In this document: piece after piece, positions 1 to 13,500 of the stretch | Layout of the letters: each line of letters starts with the position of its first letter | Position numbering within the stretch: the stretch's first letter is position 1 | NCBI GenBank assembly: GCA_936450465.1 | Contig: OW388296.1 | Location: 35,550,586-35,614,585, forward strand | From: Gibbula magus | Lineage: Eukaryota; Mollusca; Gastropoda; Trochida; Trochidae | Reading direction: 5' to 3' | DNA length: 64,000 nucleotides | The notes under the pieces: generated by a model | The model's input: the letters and a program-made list of their open reading frames with translations, nothing else | Told to the model about the DNA's origin: nothing | Databases searched by the model: none | Translations under genes and position numbers: made by a program

Positions 1-1479
1 TGATTACTAATGGCACCTAGCAGTGAAATTATCCACAACTAAACTATCTTAGAGTAGCCAACACGTCCAGCTGATCAATGTTAAAGTCGGAGGGTAATGA
101 TAACAGTGATAACTTTTAAGACAGCAATAATTTGTAGGTTCCTGCATCGGTTTGTTTTATGTTGCACTGCACCAACTGTCCTGTCCCTCTTTTGATCTAC
201 TTGTTTTAACAATGGTTGGGGTATTTTTCATATTTCTGGTAAAAGTGATAATGTGTGAATGCAAATTGTGTTATGTTCAAGAGGGTGTTGGCTAATTCTT
301 TCAGTGTCACAAAAACCAGCAATAAATATAAACTATATTGAGTAGAAAGTAAACATGTCCTGCTATATCTGCTTCCACCTGTATTTACAAGGACTCGGCA
401 TGTAACAATTTGTCAAACACAAGATCAAAAACAAGCCTGTTGAAGTCAATCAACAGCTGATCTTACACATACTGTTATGCAAAGAATTGAGGACCAACAT
501 TAATATGGACTAAGGCTTCCCCCACTATAAATTGCCCCAATCTAACAGGCACAGGTCTCATCAAGAAGAGCTCATTAACATTCTGGTATTGATATCAATT
601 CAACATGTTGTTTTCTGTAATTACAATCACACTGATATACTATCAATAGTTTTGATTCCGGACGACTGTGGTCCATCTTCCCAGGGTACTGCAGAGCACA
701 CCTACAGACTAGGGCTGCACTGCTGAACTTCTATCATGCTAATAACATAATAACAATCAACTTCTATAGTGGAGGGATCCAGCTAGGCTGTTCACATGAA
801 CCCACTCTACCCTTGTCAATGTTCTCAAGCCCCCAAAGAAAGTGTTTAGACAGAGGGCACCATGTTCCCAGAACCTTGTCACAGACTGGTGTCATTCAGC
901 TCATCACACAACAACCTGCACAGAAGAAATAAGTAGAGTAGAACCATAAAGTGGTCTAACATGAGAACTTTACATCATAGTAACAGAAGAGTTTATGATG
1001 AGTACTAGCCTTCAGTGCCTTAGCTTCAACCTGACCCATACAAGTGTTTGGTATGTGACATAGTTGAAATACCTCATTAAGTACATGATCAGATGCAGGT
1101 GGAGGCAGCAGTGAGAAGTTCACTAACTTGTTTAATGTAACTGAGTGTTTCTCTTCAGTAGCATGCATCAAGAAGATGATCCAACTATCTGTGTGTATCT
1201 CCATCATGTGTACTGTGATATGAGTCTGACGTGAGCAGCCGGACAGACGGACGTAGGGACACATGGCGAGTGTATGCTGAGGGCTGGGTGCCGCCTGCCT
1301 GTGGGACGTACTGCACAACTCTGGTAGACAGCGGGTGTTCTCCAGTACTCACACCCCTCCACTCACAGGCCAGTACAGACTTGTGAAGCACTGGCAGAGG
1401 GAGAGTGAGACAGTGGCACAGTGATTGAAGACTGATGCAGGGGTGCACACAACGTCACAGGACTAAATACACCAGCACT
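1..1479. other. Upstream region of the DEG/ENaC gene
   Basis: No coding exon is recognised here. The first 900 bases are plain AT-rich sequence. From about 1185 to 1479 the base composition becomes more balanced, with several short open frames on both strands but no family similarity. I take this part as the 5' UTR/promoter of the channel gene. No clear TATA box or CpG island is visible. Confidence 0.4.
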
Positions 1480-1577
1480 ATGGGTTCCAGTGTGGAGCCG
1501 CTACCTTTCCACATTCCCATGGACGGATTCCTCTCTTTTGGAACTACCGAGTTTGATAATCTGTCAGAAAAGTCAAG
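1480..1577 (+). CDS. DEG/ENaC coding exon 1
   Basis: The exon opens at ATG 1480 (context CACTATGG) and encodes 32 codons plus two bases, starting MGSSVEPLPFHIPMDGF. It ends at AAG|GTATGT with phase 2, exactly the phase needed by the exon at 17283. This 5' cytoplasmic leader is not conserved in the family, so the assignment rests on phase, splice sites and position. The 300 bases upstream are less AT-rich than the surroundings and probably hold the 5' UTR and promoter. If this exon were wrong, Met at 17302 would be the next possible start. Confidence 0.72.
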
Positions 1578-4500
1578 GTATGTTCCGCTGAACACCTCAA
1601 ACAACTAAAAGTTGAAATAGAATGTCTGTAAGATTTTAAAAGAGCATGAGTATGAATATACCTACAAAGTTTTAAAAGTTGCACTGCATACAAGTATTTT
1701 GTTGAACTAAGCAAGTGAGTTGGATAATTCAACAGGTGTCCTGATGTAACTCTGCTGCTCCTATTGGTGCTGGGTATGACATTCTGAATGAGATGATTGT
1801 TTAGGGAGTGTCACCATCAGGACCGGGCACTGTTCATACTGCACAGTGAACATAGCCTTTCATTGAAAACCTCACAAACAGTTATCTATTTTAAGGACGG
1901 TTTTATCTATGCTGAACAAATTCTAAACTTTAACATTTGTTGCAACTGGCGGCTATGTTCTGTTAAAAGCATTTTATTGCTCTAGGAAAATCTGTTTTGT
2001 ATGAACACATATTATGTGAAGGCATTAAGAAAAACAAGAAAGCTGATTAGCAAATTTGAGGAAGAGGAGATTTTTTGGGGTTCAAATGTTGTCTTCCAAA
2101 CAACTCTATTGGGCGATGAGAGACAGTGTTACCACAAAACCATCACTAGTATAGAAAGAAAGTTATTCTCTTTGGCAGCAAGCATGTGATGACAAGAGCA
2201 TCTTGTGAGAACATTCTAACAGTATACTGATAGTGATACATATCGTCAGTCCTCCTCTCCTAACAGATACCACTATATAGGCTGTGTCATCGTTCAGTTT
2301 CTACAGCAAAAAGATCAAACTCATTGTCATCGTTCAGTCTATACCAGCTAGTTAATGATCAAAATGATTGACAATGAATACCCACAAGATGCCTAGGGTG
2401 ACTCACCACAAAGTGATACATCATGTTTATGTAGATCAGTCCGACTCAAGATTTAACTTTTTTGTTTCTTTCAATCTCGGCACCTCACTCAAATTTGACA
2501 AGTGTCACTGTCATTTTCTAAATTGTGTATACCGGTAGATGTCACATATTACTAACAATATGAATTAGTTTTAAGTAACTGAAATGTTTTCAAGGCTAAA
2601 TTTGTCAAAGTTTGTCGGCTACTTTCATGTGCCCGCTCTCTTTGAATGCTATTGCCATGGAAGCGTCACTGTCATTGTGGTCCAGGGAAAGTTTAAGATT
2701 TTTGTTCTTTGGGTTTTACTGATGTTTGTTGATGTCCTACATAAATGTTTATCCAATTAAAAGGATACGTGAATTTTAAGTGACCATAGTTATGAGTGAC
2801 CTATTCAGGGTTATGTGTAAATTGTTGCTAACGTATATCATGCCGCTTATTAACATTTGTTTTGAACAGTCCACCTTTTGGAACAGTCGCAAAGTCCTTT
2901 CTAACGGTCATATTACAATATCACAAAATAAAATTGTAAAATTTCTAGGCTAACGCCGTCGGTTTAAAAGTTAAATTGTGGGTATTGAATAATAATGAAT
3001 CCCGGAAATTTTACAAGCGTAACATTTCATCTTATAAGTGTTACATAATGTGATGCAGACAAAGCTCAAACTTGGATCCCAAGCCACTATCATATTTACA
3101 TCTTATACATCCACATTCAACTATATTTATTTGCAATAATATAGAAACTAGAAATAATTAAACATTAATCTGTGTAAAACTACAAGCTGTATCACAGAAG
3201 CACTGTTCAGTGTTCAGCTGATAAAGGAGATGGTACATACCTAACATACACAGAGATATAGGTTAAATAGGCGTCTACCATATATGATATGAACCCAATC
3301 TCTCATCAGCCTTATATATAACAATACTGTAAAGCGATCTTTGAATCGTTGATCCTAACTTTTATGCCTGTTTTCGGGTGTGGATATATACGCACTATTA
3401 TTATTGATTTCACATACTGAATATAAATAATGATAATATTCAACTTGGATATTTTCTTACTTTTAAAACTTAAGAATTTAACAAATACATTGATATGAGG
3501 GACTAGATATCCATGTATTTCAAAACAAAGAAAATATCAGTACATAAAACATCACCAATCACCCATCACTGCACCCATCACTACACCCATCACTACACCC
3601 ATCACTACTCATAGCAGTAGTATCCAGTGTGGATTGTCTGAAGAAGACATGTGTTTGTATTTCAAGACTTCATCTTTTTAATTGAGTTTTGGAGATTTAA
3701 ACATGAACAGTTGACCTCCTAATGTGATAATTGGCTTTATGCTGCTATTCTGTCACTAGTGTTGTAAACAAAGTTTGATATGAGTATGTATTCGATTTAA
3801 TATTCATGAATCAGATAAACAACAACAAAATTTATGCTTGTAGAAAGTTGATAACAAAGTATTGTTCATGGTGTCCAGTCACCAATGCCAGAGAGTATTG
3901 TGAGATAGATATGCAACTGGATATGTGTTCATGTCGGTAGTAGAGGCAGTACCTGTGTGACAAAATGCTTATATCCCTTACCGAAGCTGTCAGACTGCTT
4001 AAACTGTTAGCAACACAAACAGCTAATGTTGTGTGTTTTTATTGCAACTTCTGCTCAAAGTTGCCTACTTAAGCAGATGCGTTGACACGTTAATGACAAC
4101 AACTGTCAGAGATAACAACCTGAATGATAACTAGTGATCTGGCAGGATCGTGATTCTCAGTTACTAACCAATCAAGTCTTACACAAGCTACTAACTAACT
4201 CTTCCACTATCTGTCTGTGTATATGTGTAGTCTGTCCATATGTATGTGTAGTCTGTCCATATGTATGTGTAGTCTGTCCATATGTCTGTCTATGTATATG
4301 TGCAGTATGTCCATATGTCTGTCTGTGTATATGTGTAGTCTGTCCATATGTCTGTCTGTGTGTATGTGTAGTCTGTCCATATGTCTGTCTGTGTATATGT
4401 GTAGTCTGTCCATATGTCTGTCTGTGTATGTGTAGTCTGTCCATATGTCTGTCTGTGTGTATGTGTAGTCTGTCTGCCCATGTGAGGCTAAGTCCATATG

Positions 4501-7500
4501 TCTGTCTGTGTGTATGTGCAGTATGTCCATATGTCTGTCTGTGTATATGTGTAGTCTGTCCATATGTCTGTCTGTGTATATGTGTAGTCTGTCCATATGT
4601 CTGTCTGTGTATGTGTAGTCTGTCCATATGTCTGTCTGTGTGTATGTGCAGTATGTCCATATGTCTGTCTGTGTATATGTGTAGTCTGTCCATATGTCTG
4701 CCTGCCCATGTGAGGCTAAGTCCATATGTGCGTGAGTCTATACATTATGATGTGTATGTTTTTACCTATGTGTGTAAGTCTATCCATGTGTGTATGTCAG
4801 TCACTGCTTATTTGTCTTTCCGTCAAGTACACCCAGTCAAACTGAGAAACATACATACATCACTGTGTAAATAAAGTTTTGCATCATACCATGACATAAT
4901 AAATCCTTGGGAAAACATAAAAGCTCTTTTTTTCCTTACAAAAAGATGAAAATTAATGCTGAAAAACAAACATAGAGAATGTCAAGTCATATCTCTTATC
5001 TTTGTTTTACAAACACTAAATCTTGTGTAAAATATTCTGATCCAAAAGAACAACTGTTTATGAGTTTGTGGACAAGTGTAAGACTGAGATCTGCCTCGTC
5101 AGTACTACAGTTGCTTGGTACCTGTACTGTGTTAGTTCCAGCATGTCTGAGATCTGCCTCGTCAGTACTACAGTTGCTTGGTACCTGTACTGTGTTAGTT
5201 CCAGCATGTTTGAGATCTGCCTTGTCAGTACTACAGTTGCTTGGTTCCTGTACTGTGTTAGTTCCAGCATGTCTGAGATCTGCCTCGTTAGTACTACAGT
5301 TGCTTGGTACCTGTACTGTGTTAGTTCCAGCATGTCTGAGATCTGCCTCGTCAGTACTACAGTTGCTTGGTACCTGTACTGTGTTAGTTCCAGCATGTCT
5401 GAGATCTGCCTTGTCAGTACTACAGTTGCTTGGTACCTGTACTGTGTTAGTTCCAGCATGTCTGAGATCTGCCTCGTCAGTACTACAGTTGCTTGGTACC
5501 TGTACTGTGTTAGTTCCAGCATGTCTGAGATCTGCCTCGTCAGTACTACAGTTGCTTGGTACCTGTACTGTGTTAGTTCCAGCATGTCTGAGATCTGCCT
5601 CGTCAGTACTACAGTTGCTTGGTACCTGTACTGTGTTAGTTCCAGCATGTCTGAGATCTGCCTTGTCAGTACTACAGTTGCTTGGTACCTGTACTGTGTT
5701 AGTTCCAGCATGTCTGAGATCTGCCTTGTCAGTACTACAGTTGCTTGGTACCTGTACTGTGTTAGTTCCAGCATGTCTGAGATCTGCCTCGTCAGTACTA
5801 CAGTTGCTTGGTACCTGTACTGTGTTAGTTCCAGCATGTCTGAGATCTGCCTCGTCAGTACTACAGTTGCTTGGTACCTGTACTGTGTTAGTTCCAGCAT
5901 GTCTGAGATCTGCCTTGTCAGTACTACAGTTGCTTGGTACCTGTACTGTGTTAGTTCCAGCATGTCTGAGATCTGCCTCGTCAGTACTACAGTTGCTTGG
6001 TACCTGTACTGTGTTAGTTCCAGCATGTCTGAGATCTGCCTTGTCAGTACTACAGTTGCTTGGTACCTGTACTGTGTTAGTTCCAGCATGTCTGAGATCT
6101 GCCTCGTCAGTACTACAGTTGCTTGGTACCTGTACTGTGTTAGTTCCAGCATGTCTGAGATCTGCCTCGTCAGTACTACAGTTGCTTGGTACCTGTACTG
6201 TGTTAGTTCCAGCATGTCTGAGATCTGCCTTGTCAGTACTACAGTTGCTTGGTACCTGTACTGTGTTAGTTCCAGCATGTCTGAGATCTGCCTCGTCAGT
6301 ACTACAGTTGCTTGGTACCTGTACTGTGTTAGTTCCAGCATGTCTGAGATCTGCCTCGTCAGTACTACAGTTGCTTGGTACCTGTACTGTGTTAGTTCCA
6401 GCATGTCTGAGATCTGCCTCGTCAGTACTACAGTTGCTTGGTACCTGTACTATGTTAGTTCCAGCATGTCTGAGATCTGCCTCGTCAGTACTACAGTTGC
6501 TTGGTACCTGTACTGTGTTAGTTCCAGCATGTCTGAGATCTGCCTTGTCAGTACTACAGTTGCTTGGTACCTGTACTGTGTTAGTTCCAGCATGTCTGAG
6601 ATCTGCCTCGTCAGTACTACAGTTGCTTGGTACCTGTACTGTGTTAGTTCCAGCATGTCTGAGATCTGCCTCGTCAGTACTACAGTTGCTTGGTACCTGT
6701 ACTGTGTTAGTTCCAGCATGTCTGAGATCTGCCTCGTCAGTACTACAGTTGCTTGGTACCTGTACTGTGTTAGTTCCAGCATGTCTGAGATCTGCCTTGT
6801 CAGTACTACAGTTGCTTGGTACCTGTACAGTGTTAGTTCCAGCATGTCTGAGATCTGCCTTGTCAGTACTACAGTTGCTTGGTACCTGTACAGTGTTAGT
6901 TCCAGCATGTCTGAGATCTGCCTAGTCAGTACTACAGTTGCTTGGTACCTGTACTGTGTTAGTTCCAGCATGTCTGAGATCTGCCTCGTCAGTACTACAG
7001 TTGCTTGGTACCTGTACTGTGTTAGTTCCAGCATGTCTGAGATCTGCCTTGTCAGTACTACAGTTGCTTGGTACCTGTACAGTGTTAGTTCCAGCATGTC
7101 TGAGATCTGCCTTGTCAGTACTACAGTTGCTTGGTACCTGTACTGTGTTAGTTCCAGCATGTCTGAGATCTGCCTCGTCAGTACTACAGTTGCTTGGTAC
7201 CTGTACTGTGTTAGTTCCAGCATGTCTGAGATCTGCCTCGTCAGTACTACAGTTGCTTGGTACCTGTACTGTGTTAGTTCCAGCATGTCTGAGATCTGCC
7301 TCGTCAGTACTACAGTTGCTTGGTACCTGTACAGTGTTAGTTCCAGCATGTCTGAGATCTGCCTCGTCAGTACTACAGTTGCTTGGTACCTGTACTGTGT
7401 TAGTTCCAGCATGTCTGAGATCTGCCTTGTCAGTACTACAGTTGCTTGGTACCTGTACAGTGTTAGTTCCAGCATGTCTGAGATCTGCCTCGTCAGTACT

Positions 7501-10500
7501 ACAGTTGCTTGGTACCTGTACAGTGTTAGTTCCAGCATGTCTGAGATCTGCCTCGTCAGTACTACAGTTGCTTGGTACCTGTACTGTGTTAGTTCCAGCA
7601 TGTCTGAGATCTGCCTTGTCAGTACTACAGTTGCTTGGTACCTGTACTGTGTTAGTTCCAGCATGTCTGAGATCTGCCTCGTCAGTACTACAGTTGCTTG
7701 GTACCTGTACTGTGTTAGTTCCAGCATGTCTGAGATCTGCCTTGTCAGTACTACAGTTGCTTGGTACCTGTACTGTGTTAGTTCCAGCATGTCTGAGATC
7801 TGCCTCGTCAGTACTACAGTTGCTTGGTACCTGTACTGTGTTAGTTCCAGCATGTCTGAGATCTGCCTCGTCAGTACTACAGTTGCTTGGTACCTGTACT
7901 GTGTTAGTTCCAGCATGTCTGAGATCTGCCTCGTCAGTACTACAGTTGCTTGGTACCTGTACTGTGTTAGTTCCAGCATGTCTGAGATCTGCCTTGTCAG
8001 TACTACAGTTGCTTGGTACCTGTACAGTGTTAGTTCCAGCATGTCTGAGATCTGCCTTGTCAGTACTACAGTTGCTTGGTACCTGTACTCTGTTAGTTCC
8101 AGCATGTCTGAGATCTGCCTTGTCAGTACTACAGTTGCTTGGTACCTGTACAGTGTTAGTTCCAGCATGTCTGAGATCTGCCTTGTCAGTACTACAGTTG
8201 CTTGGTACCTGTACTGTGTTAGTTCCAGCATGTCTGAGATCTGCCTTGTCAGTACTACAGTTGCTTGGTACCTGTACTGTGTTAGTTCCAGCATGTCTGA
8301 GATCTGCCTCGTCAGTACTACAGTTGCTTGGTACCTGTACTGTGTTAGTTCCAGCATGTCTGAGATCTGCCTCGTCAGTACTACAGTTGCTTGGTACCTG
8401 TACTGTGTTAGTTCCAGCATGTCTGAGATCTGCCTTGTCAGTACTACAGTTGCTTGGTACCTGTACTGTGTTAGTTCCAGCATGTCTGAGATCTGCCTTG
8501 TCAGTACTACAGTTGCTTGGTACCTGTACAGTGTTAGTTCCAGCATGTCTGAGATCTGCCTTGTCAGTACTACAGTTGCTTGGTACCTGTACTGTGTTAG
8601 TTACAGCATGTCTGAGATCTGCCTCGTCAGTACTACAGTTGCTTGGTACCTGTACTGTGTTAGTTCCAGCATGTCTGAGATCTGCCTCGTCAGTACTACA
8701 GTTGCTTGGTACCTGTACTGTGTTAGTTCCAGCATGTCTGAGATCTGCCTTGTCAGTACTACAGTTGCTTGGTACCTGTACTGTGTTAGTTCCAGCATGT
8801 CAGCATGTGCAGGATACTCACTGCAGACTAATCGAAATTAAAAAGAGCTCATTCCACAGACTGGGCATAATTGCCTCAAATCTCTTTACAACACCTGAAT
8901 AAGACGGTATACATGCTTGGTAACTTCATCGCCTATATCCCGTACTCTGAGAGTGTGTATGGGTCTGCTTCCCTTAGCTTCCCACAGCTTTACTTCAGGA
9001 AATGAATTACGTATTGGTACCTGCTTTAAAATGATTAAATTAGCAAATGCATTTATGTTTATTACAAACCGCCAGTACGGTAGTTCATTTTATTGGTCCT
9101 TGGTACCAGACAATTACCAGTATTTGTCAGTTAACAGAAAAACGTCTACATGATATCCATATGATATTAAGAAACATAATCACTCTGGTTTCCATCATGA
9201 TCACTTGTTTACCATAATAAATACAACAACCAGAATTTTTTTAATTCAATGCTCAGATGAAAGTAAACTTTCAGAAACAAATTTGAATTTGAATTTCTTG
9301 GCAATTCATCATAAATTTTATGTAAAAAAATTAAAATAACTTAGGTTTGGGTATTCTGAAAATATGATGTGAAACTTTGAATTTTTCATGCACTTGTTAT
9401 AGAATTTATCCATTTGAACCAATAAGTTAACATTTTTATCAGGACGTGCAACTGCAGACAGTTTTGTGATTGAAAATAATTATGTTCAAGATTTTAATTT
9501 ACCCCTAGTACCATTCAGATCTCATGACTGTCACTGGGGTGACTTCACACTATATAGTAACCAATGAAGCAAGCACATCATCTGGATTTAGTCAGTGTCA
9601 CTAGTAAAAGCTACTTGGAATAGTTCTGATTCAGAAGGAAATGGGTATATTAGCATCTTGAACATGTCCGGATCTGCCTAATAGTGGTCATTTTTCCCAG
9701 CAGCAAGTCATTGTGCAACTGGTGCAGAGACTTATGTATAAATGCCTCTGCAACCAAAGGTTCATATGTAAGTGTTGTTACACATATGTCAGTGTCATCC
9801 TTTAGTTTATGTATTGCCATGGAGATAAACAATTCCATGCTCCTGTTATCCATCATAAACTCTGGTACATGGACTTGAAACACCATCAAAGAGTTGTCCT
9901 GTTATCCATCATAAACTCTGGTACATGGACTTGAAACACCATCAAAGAGTTGTCCTGTTATCCATCATAAACTCTGGTACATGGACTTGAAACACCATCA
10001 AAGAGTTGTCCTGTTATCCATCATAAACTCTGGTACATGGACTTGAAACACCATCAAAGAGTTGTCCTGTTATCCATCATAAACTCTGGTACATGGACTT
10101 GAAACACCATCAAAGAGTTGTCCTGTTATCCATCATAAACTCTGGTACATGGACTTGAAACACCATCAAAGAGTTGTCCTGTTATCCATCATAAACTCTG
10201 GTACATGGACTTGAAACACCATCAAAGAGTTGTCCTGTTATCCATCATAAACTCTGGTACATGGACTTGAAACACCATCAAAGAGTTGTCCTGTTATCCA
10301 TCATAAACTCTGGTACATGGACTTGAAACACCATCAAAGAGTTGTCCTGTTATCCATCATAAACTCTGGTACATGGACTTGAAACACCATCAAAGAGTTG
10401 TCCTGTTATCCATCATAAACTCTGATACATGGACTTGAAACACCATCAAAGAGTTGTCCTGTTATCCATCATAAACTCTGGTACATGGACTTGAAACACC

Positions 10501-13500
10501 ATCAAAGAGTTGTCCTGTTATCCATCATAAACTCTGGTACATGGACTTGAAACACCATCAAAGAGTTGTCCTGTTATCCATCATAAACTCTGGTACATGG
10601 ACTTGAAACACCATCAAAGAGTTGTCCTGTTATCCATCATAAACTCTGGTACATGGACTTGAAACACCATCAAAGAGTTGTCCTGTTATCCATCATAAAC
10701 TCTGGTACATGGACTTGAAACACCATCAAAGAGTTGTCCTGTTATCCATCATAAACTCTGGTACATGGACTTGAAACACCATCAAAGAGTTGTCCTGTTA
10801 TCCATCATAAACTCTGGTACATGGACTTGAAACACCATCAAAGAGTTGTCCTGTTATCCATCATAAACTCTGGTACATGGACTTGAAACACCATCAAAGA
10901 GTTGTCCTGTTATCCATCATAAACTCTGGTACATGGACTTGAAACACCATCAAAGAGTTGTCCTGTTATCCATCATAAACTCTGGTACATGGACTTGAAA
11001 CACCATCAAAGAGTTGTCCTGTTATCCATCATAAACTCTGGTACATGGACTTGAAACACCATCAAAGAGTTGTCCTGTTATCCATCATAAACTCTGGTAC
11101 ATGGACTTGAAACACCATCAAAGAGTTGTCCTGTTATCCATCATAAACTCTGGTACATGGACTTGAAATACCATCAAAGAGTTGTCCTGTTATCCATCAT
11201 AAACTCTGGTACATGGACTTGAAACACCATCAAAGAGTTGTCCTGTTATCCATCATAAACTCTGGTACATGGACTTGAAACACCATCAAAGAGTTGTCCT
11301 GTTATCCATCATAAACTCTGGTACATGGACTTGAAATACCATCAAAGAGTTGTCCTGTTATCCATCATAAACTCTGGTACATGGACTTGAAACACCATCA
11401 AAGAGTTGTCCTGTTATCCATCATAAACTCTGGTACATGGACTTGAAACACCATCAAAGAGTTGTCCTGTTATCCATCATAAACTCTGGTACATGGACTT
11501 GAAACACCATCAAAGAGTTGTCCTGTTATCCATCATAAACTCTGGTACATGGACTTGAAACACCATCAAAGAGTTGTCCTGTTATCCATCATAAACTCTG
11601 GTACATGGACTTGAAACACCATCAAAGAGTTGTCCTGTTATCCATCATAAACTCTGGTACATGGACTTGAAACACCATCAAAGAGTTGTCCTGTTATCCA
11701 TCATAAACTCTGGTACATGGACTTGAAACACCATCAAAGAGTTGTCCTGTTATCCATCATAAACTCTGGTACATGGACTTGAAACACCATCAAAGAGTTG
11801 TCCTGTTATCCATCATAAACTCTGGTACATGGACTTGAAACACCATCAAAGAGTTGTCCTGTTATCCATCATAAACTCTGGTACATGGACTTGAAACACC
11901 ATCAAAGAGTTGTCCTGTTATCCATCATAAACTCTGGTACATGGACTTGAAACACCATCAAAGAGTTGTCCTGTTATCCATCATAAACTCTGGTACATGG
12001 ACTTGAAATACCATCAAAGAGTTGTCCTGTTATCCATCATAAACTCTGGTACATGGACTTGAAACACCATCAAAGAGTTGCCAGCCTGCAGTCAATGTGT
12101 ACCAGACGGCCCGGTACAGGAGCGAGACAATGTGTGGTGTGTGGAGTAAGGCATGTTGAAGAGTTGTAAAACTTTGTAAGACAAACGTTCCAGTTGAGAC
12201 AGCTCACTCAGGTGTGTATGGGGGAAGGGTTGTAAACCTTTGTAAGACAAACGTTCCAGTTGAGACAGCTCACTCAGGTGTGTATGGGAGAAGGGTTGTA
12301 AACCTTTGTAAGACAAACGTTCCAGTTGAGACAGCTCACTCAGGTGTGTATGGGGGAAGGGTTGTAAACCTTTGTAAGACAAACGTTCCAGTTGAGACAG
12401 CTCACTCAGGTGTGTATGGGGGAAGGGTTGTAAACCTTTGTAAGACAAACGTTCCAGTTGAGACAGCTCACTCAGGTGTGTATGGGGGAAGGGTTGTAAA
12501 CCTTTGTAAGACAAACGTTCCAGTTGAGACAGCTCACTCAGGTGTGTATGGGGGAAGGGTTGTAAACCTTTGTAAGACAAACGTTCCAGTTGAGACAGCT
12601 CACTCAGGTGTGTATGGGAGAAGGGTTGTAAACCTTTGTAAGACAAACGTTCCAGTTGAGACAGCTCACTCAGCTGTGTATGGGGGAAGGGTTGTAAACC
12701 TTTGTAAGACAAACGTTCCAGTTGAGACAGCTCACTCAGCTGTGAATGGGGGAAGGGTTGTAAACCTTTGTAAGACAAACGTTCCAGTTGAGACAGCTCA
12801 CTCAGCTGTGTATGGAGGAAGGGTTGTAAACCTTTGTAAGACAAACGTTACAGTTGAGACAGCTCACTCAGCTGTGTATGGGGGAAGGGTTGTAAACCTT
12901 TGTAAGACAAACGTTCCAGTTGAGACAACTCACTCAGGTGTGTATGGGGGAAGGGTTGTAAACCTTTGTAAGACAAATGTTCCAGTTGAGACAGCTCACT
13001 CAGCTGTGTATGGGGGAAGGGTTGTAAACCTTTGTAAGACAAACGTTCCAGTTGAGACAGCTCACTCAGGTGTGTATTGGGGAAGGGTTGTAAACCTTTG
13101 TAAGACAACATTCCAGTTGAGACAGCTCACTCAGCTGTGTATGGGGGAAGGGTTGTAAACCTTTGTAAGACAACGTTCCAGTTGAGACAGCTAGCTCCCT
13201 CAGGTGTGTATGGGGGAAGGGTTGTAAACCTTTGTAAGACAACGTTCCAGTTGAGACAGCTCACTCAGGTGTGAATGGGGGAAGGGTTGTAAACCTTTGT
13301 AAGACAAACGTTCCAGTTGAGACAGCTCACTCAGGTGTGTATGGGGGAAGGGTTGTAAACCTTTGTAAGACAAACGTTCCAGTTGAGACAGCTCACTCAG
13401 CTGTGTATGGGGGAAGGGTTGTAAACCTTTGTAAGACAAACGTTCCAGTTGAGACAGCTCACTCAGCTGTGTATGGGGGAAGGGTTGTAAACCTTTGTAA

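Noticed and set aside
4979..8902. Open frames of 448 to 1,257 codons on both strands encoding 21-residue repeats
   Set aside because: They follow from a 63-bp unit divisible by three with no stop in those frames. Several overlapping frames are open at once on both strands, and the region lies inside an intron of the channel gene.
9842..12081. CRISPR array
   Set aside because: Units are directly tandem with no unique spacers, and the genome is clearly animal, with introns and SINEs.
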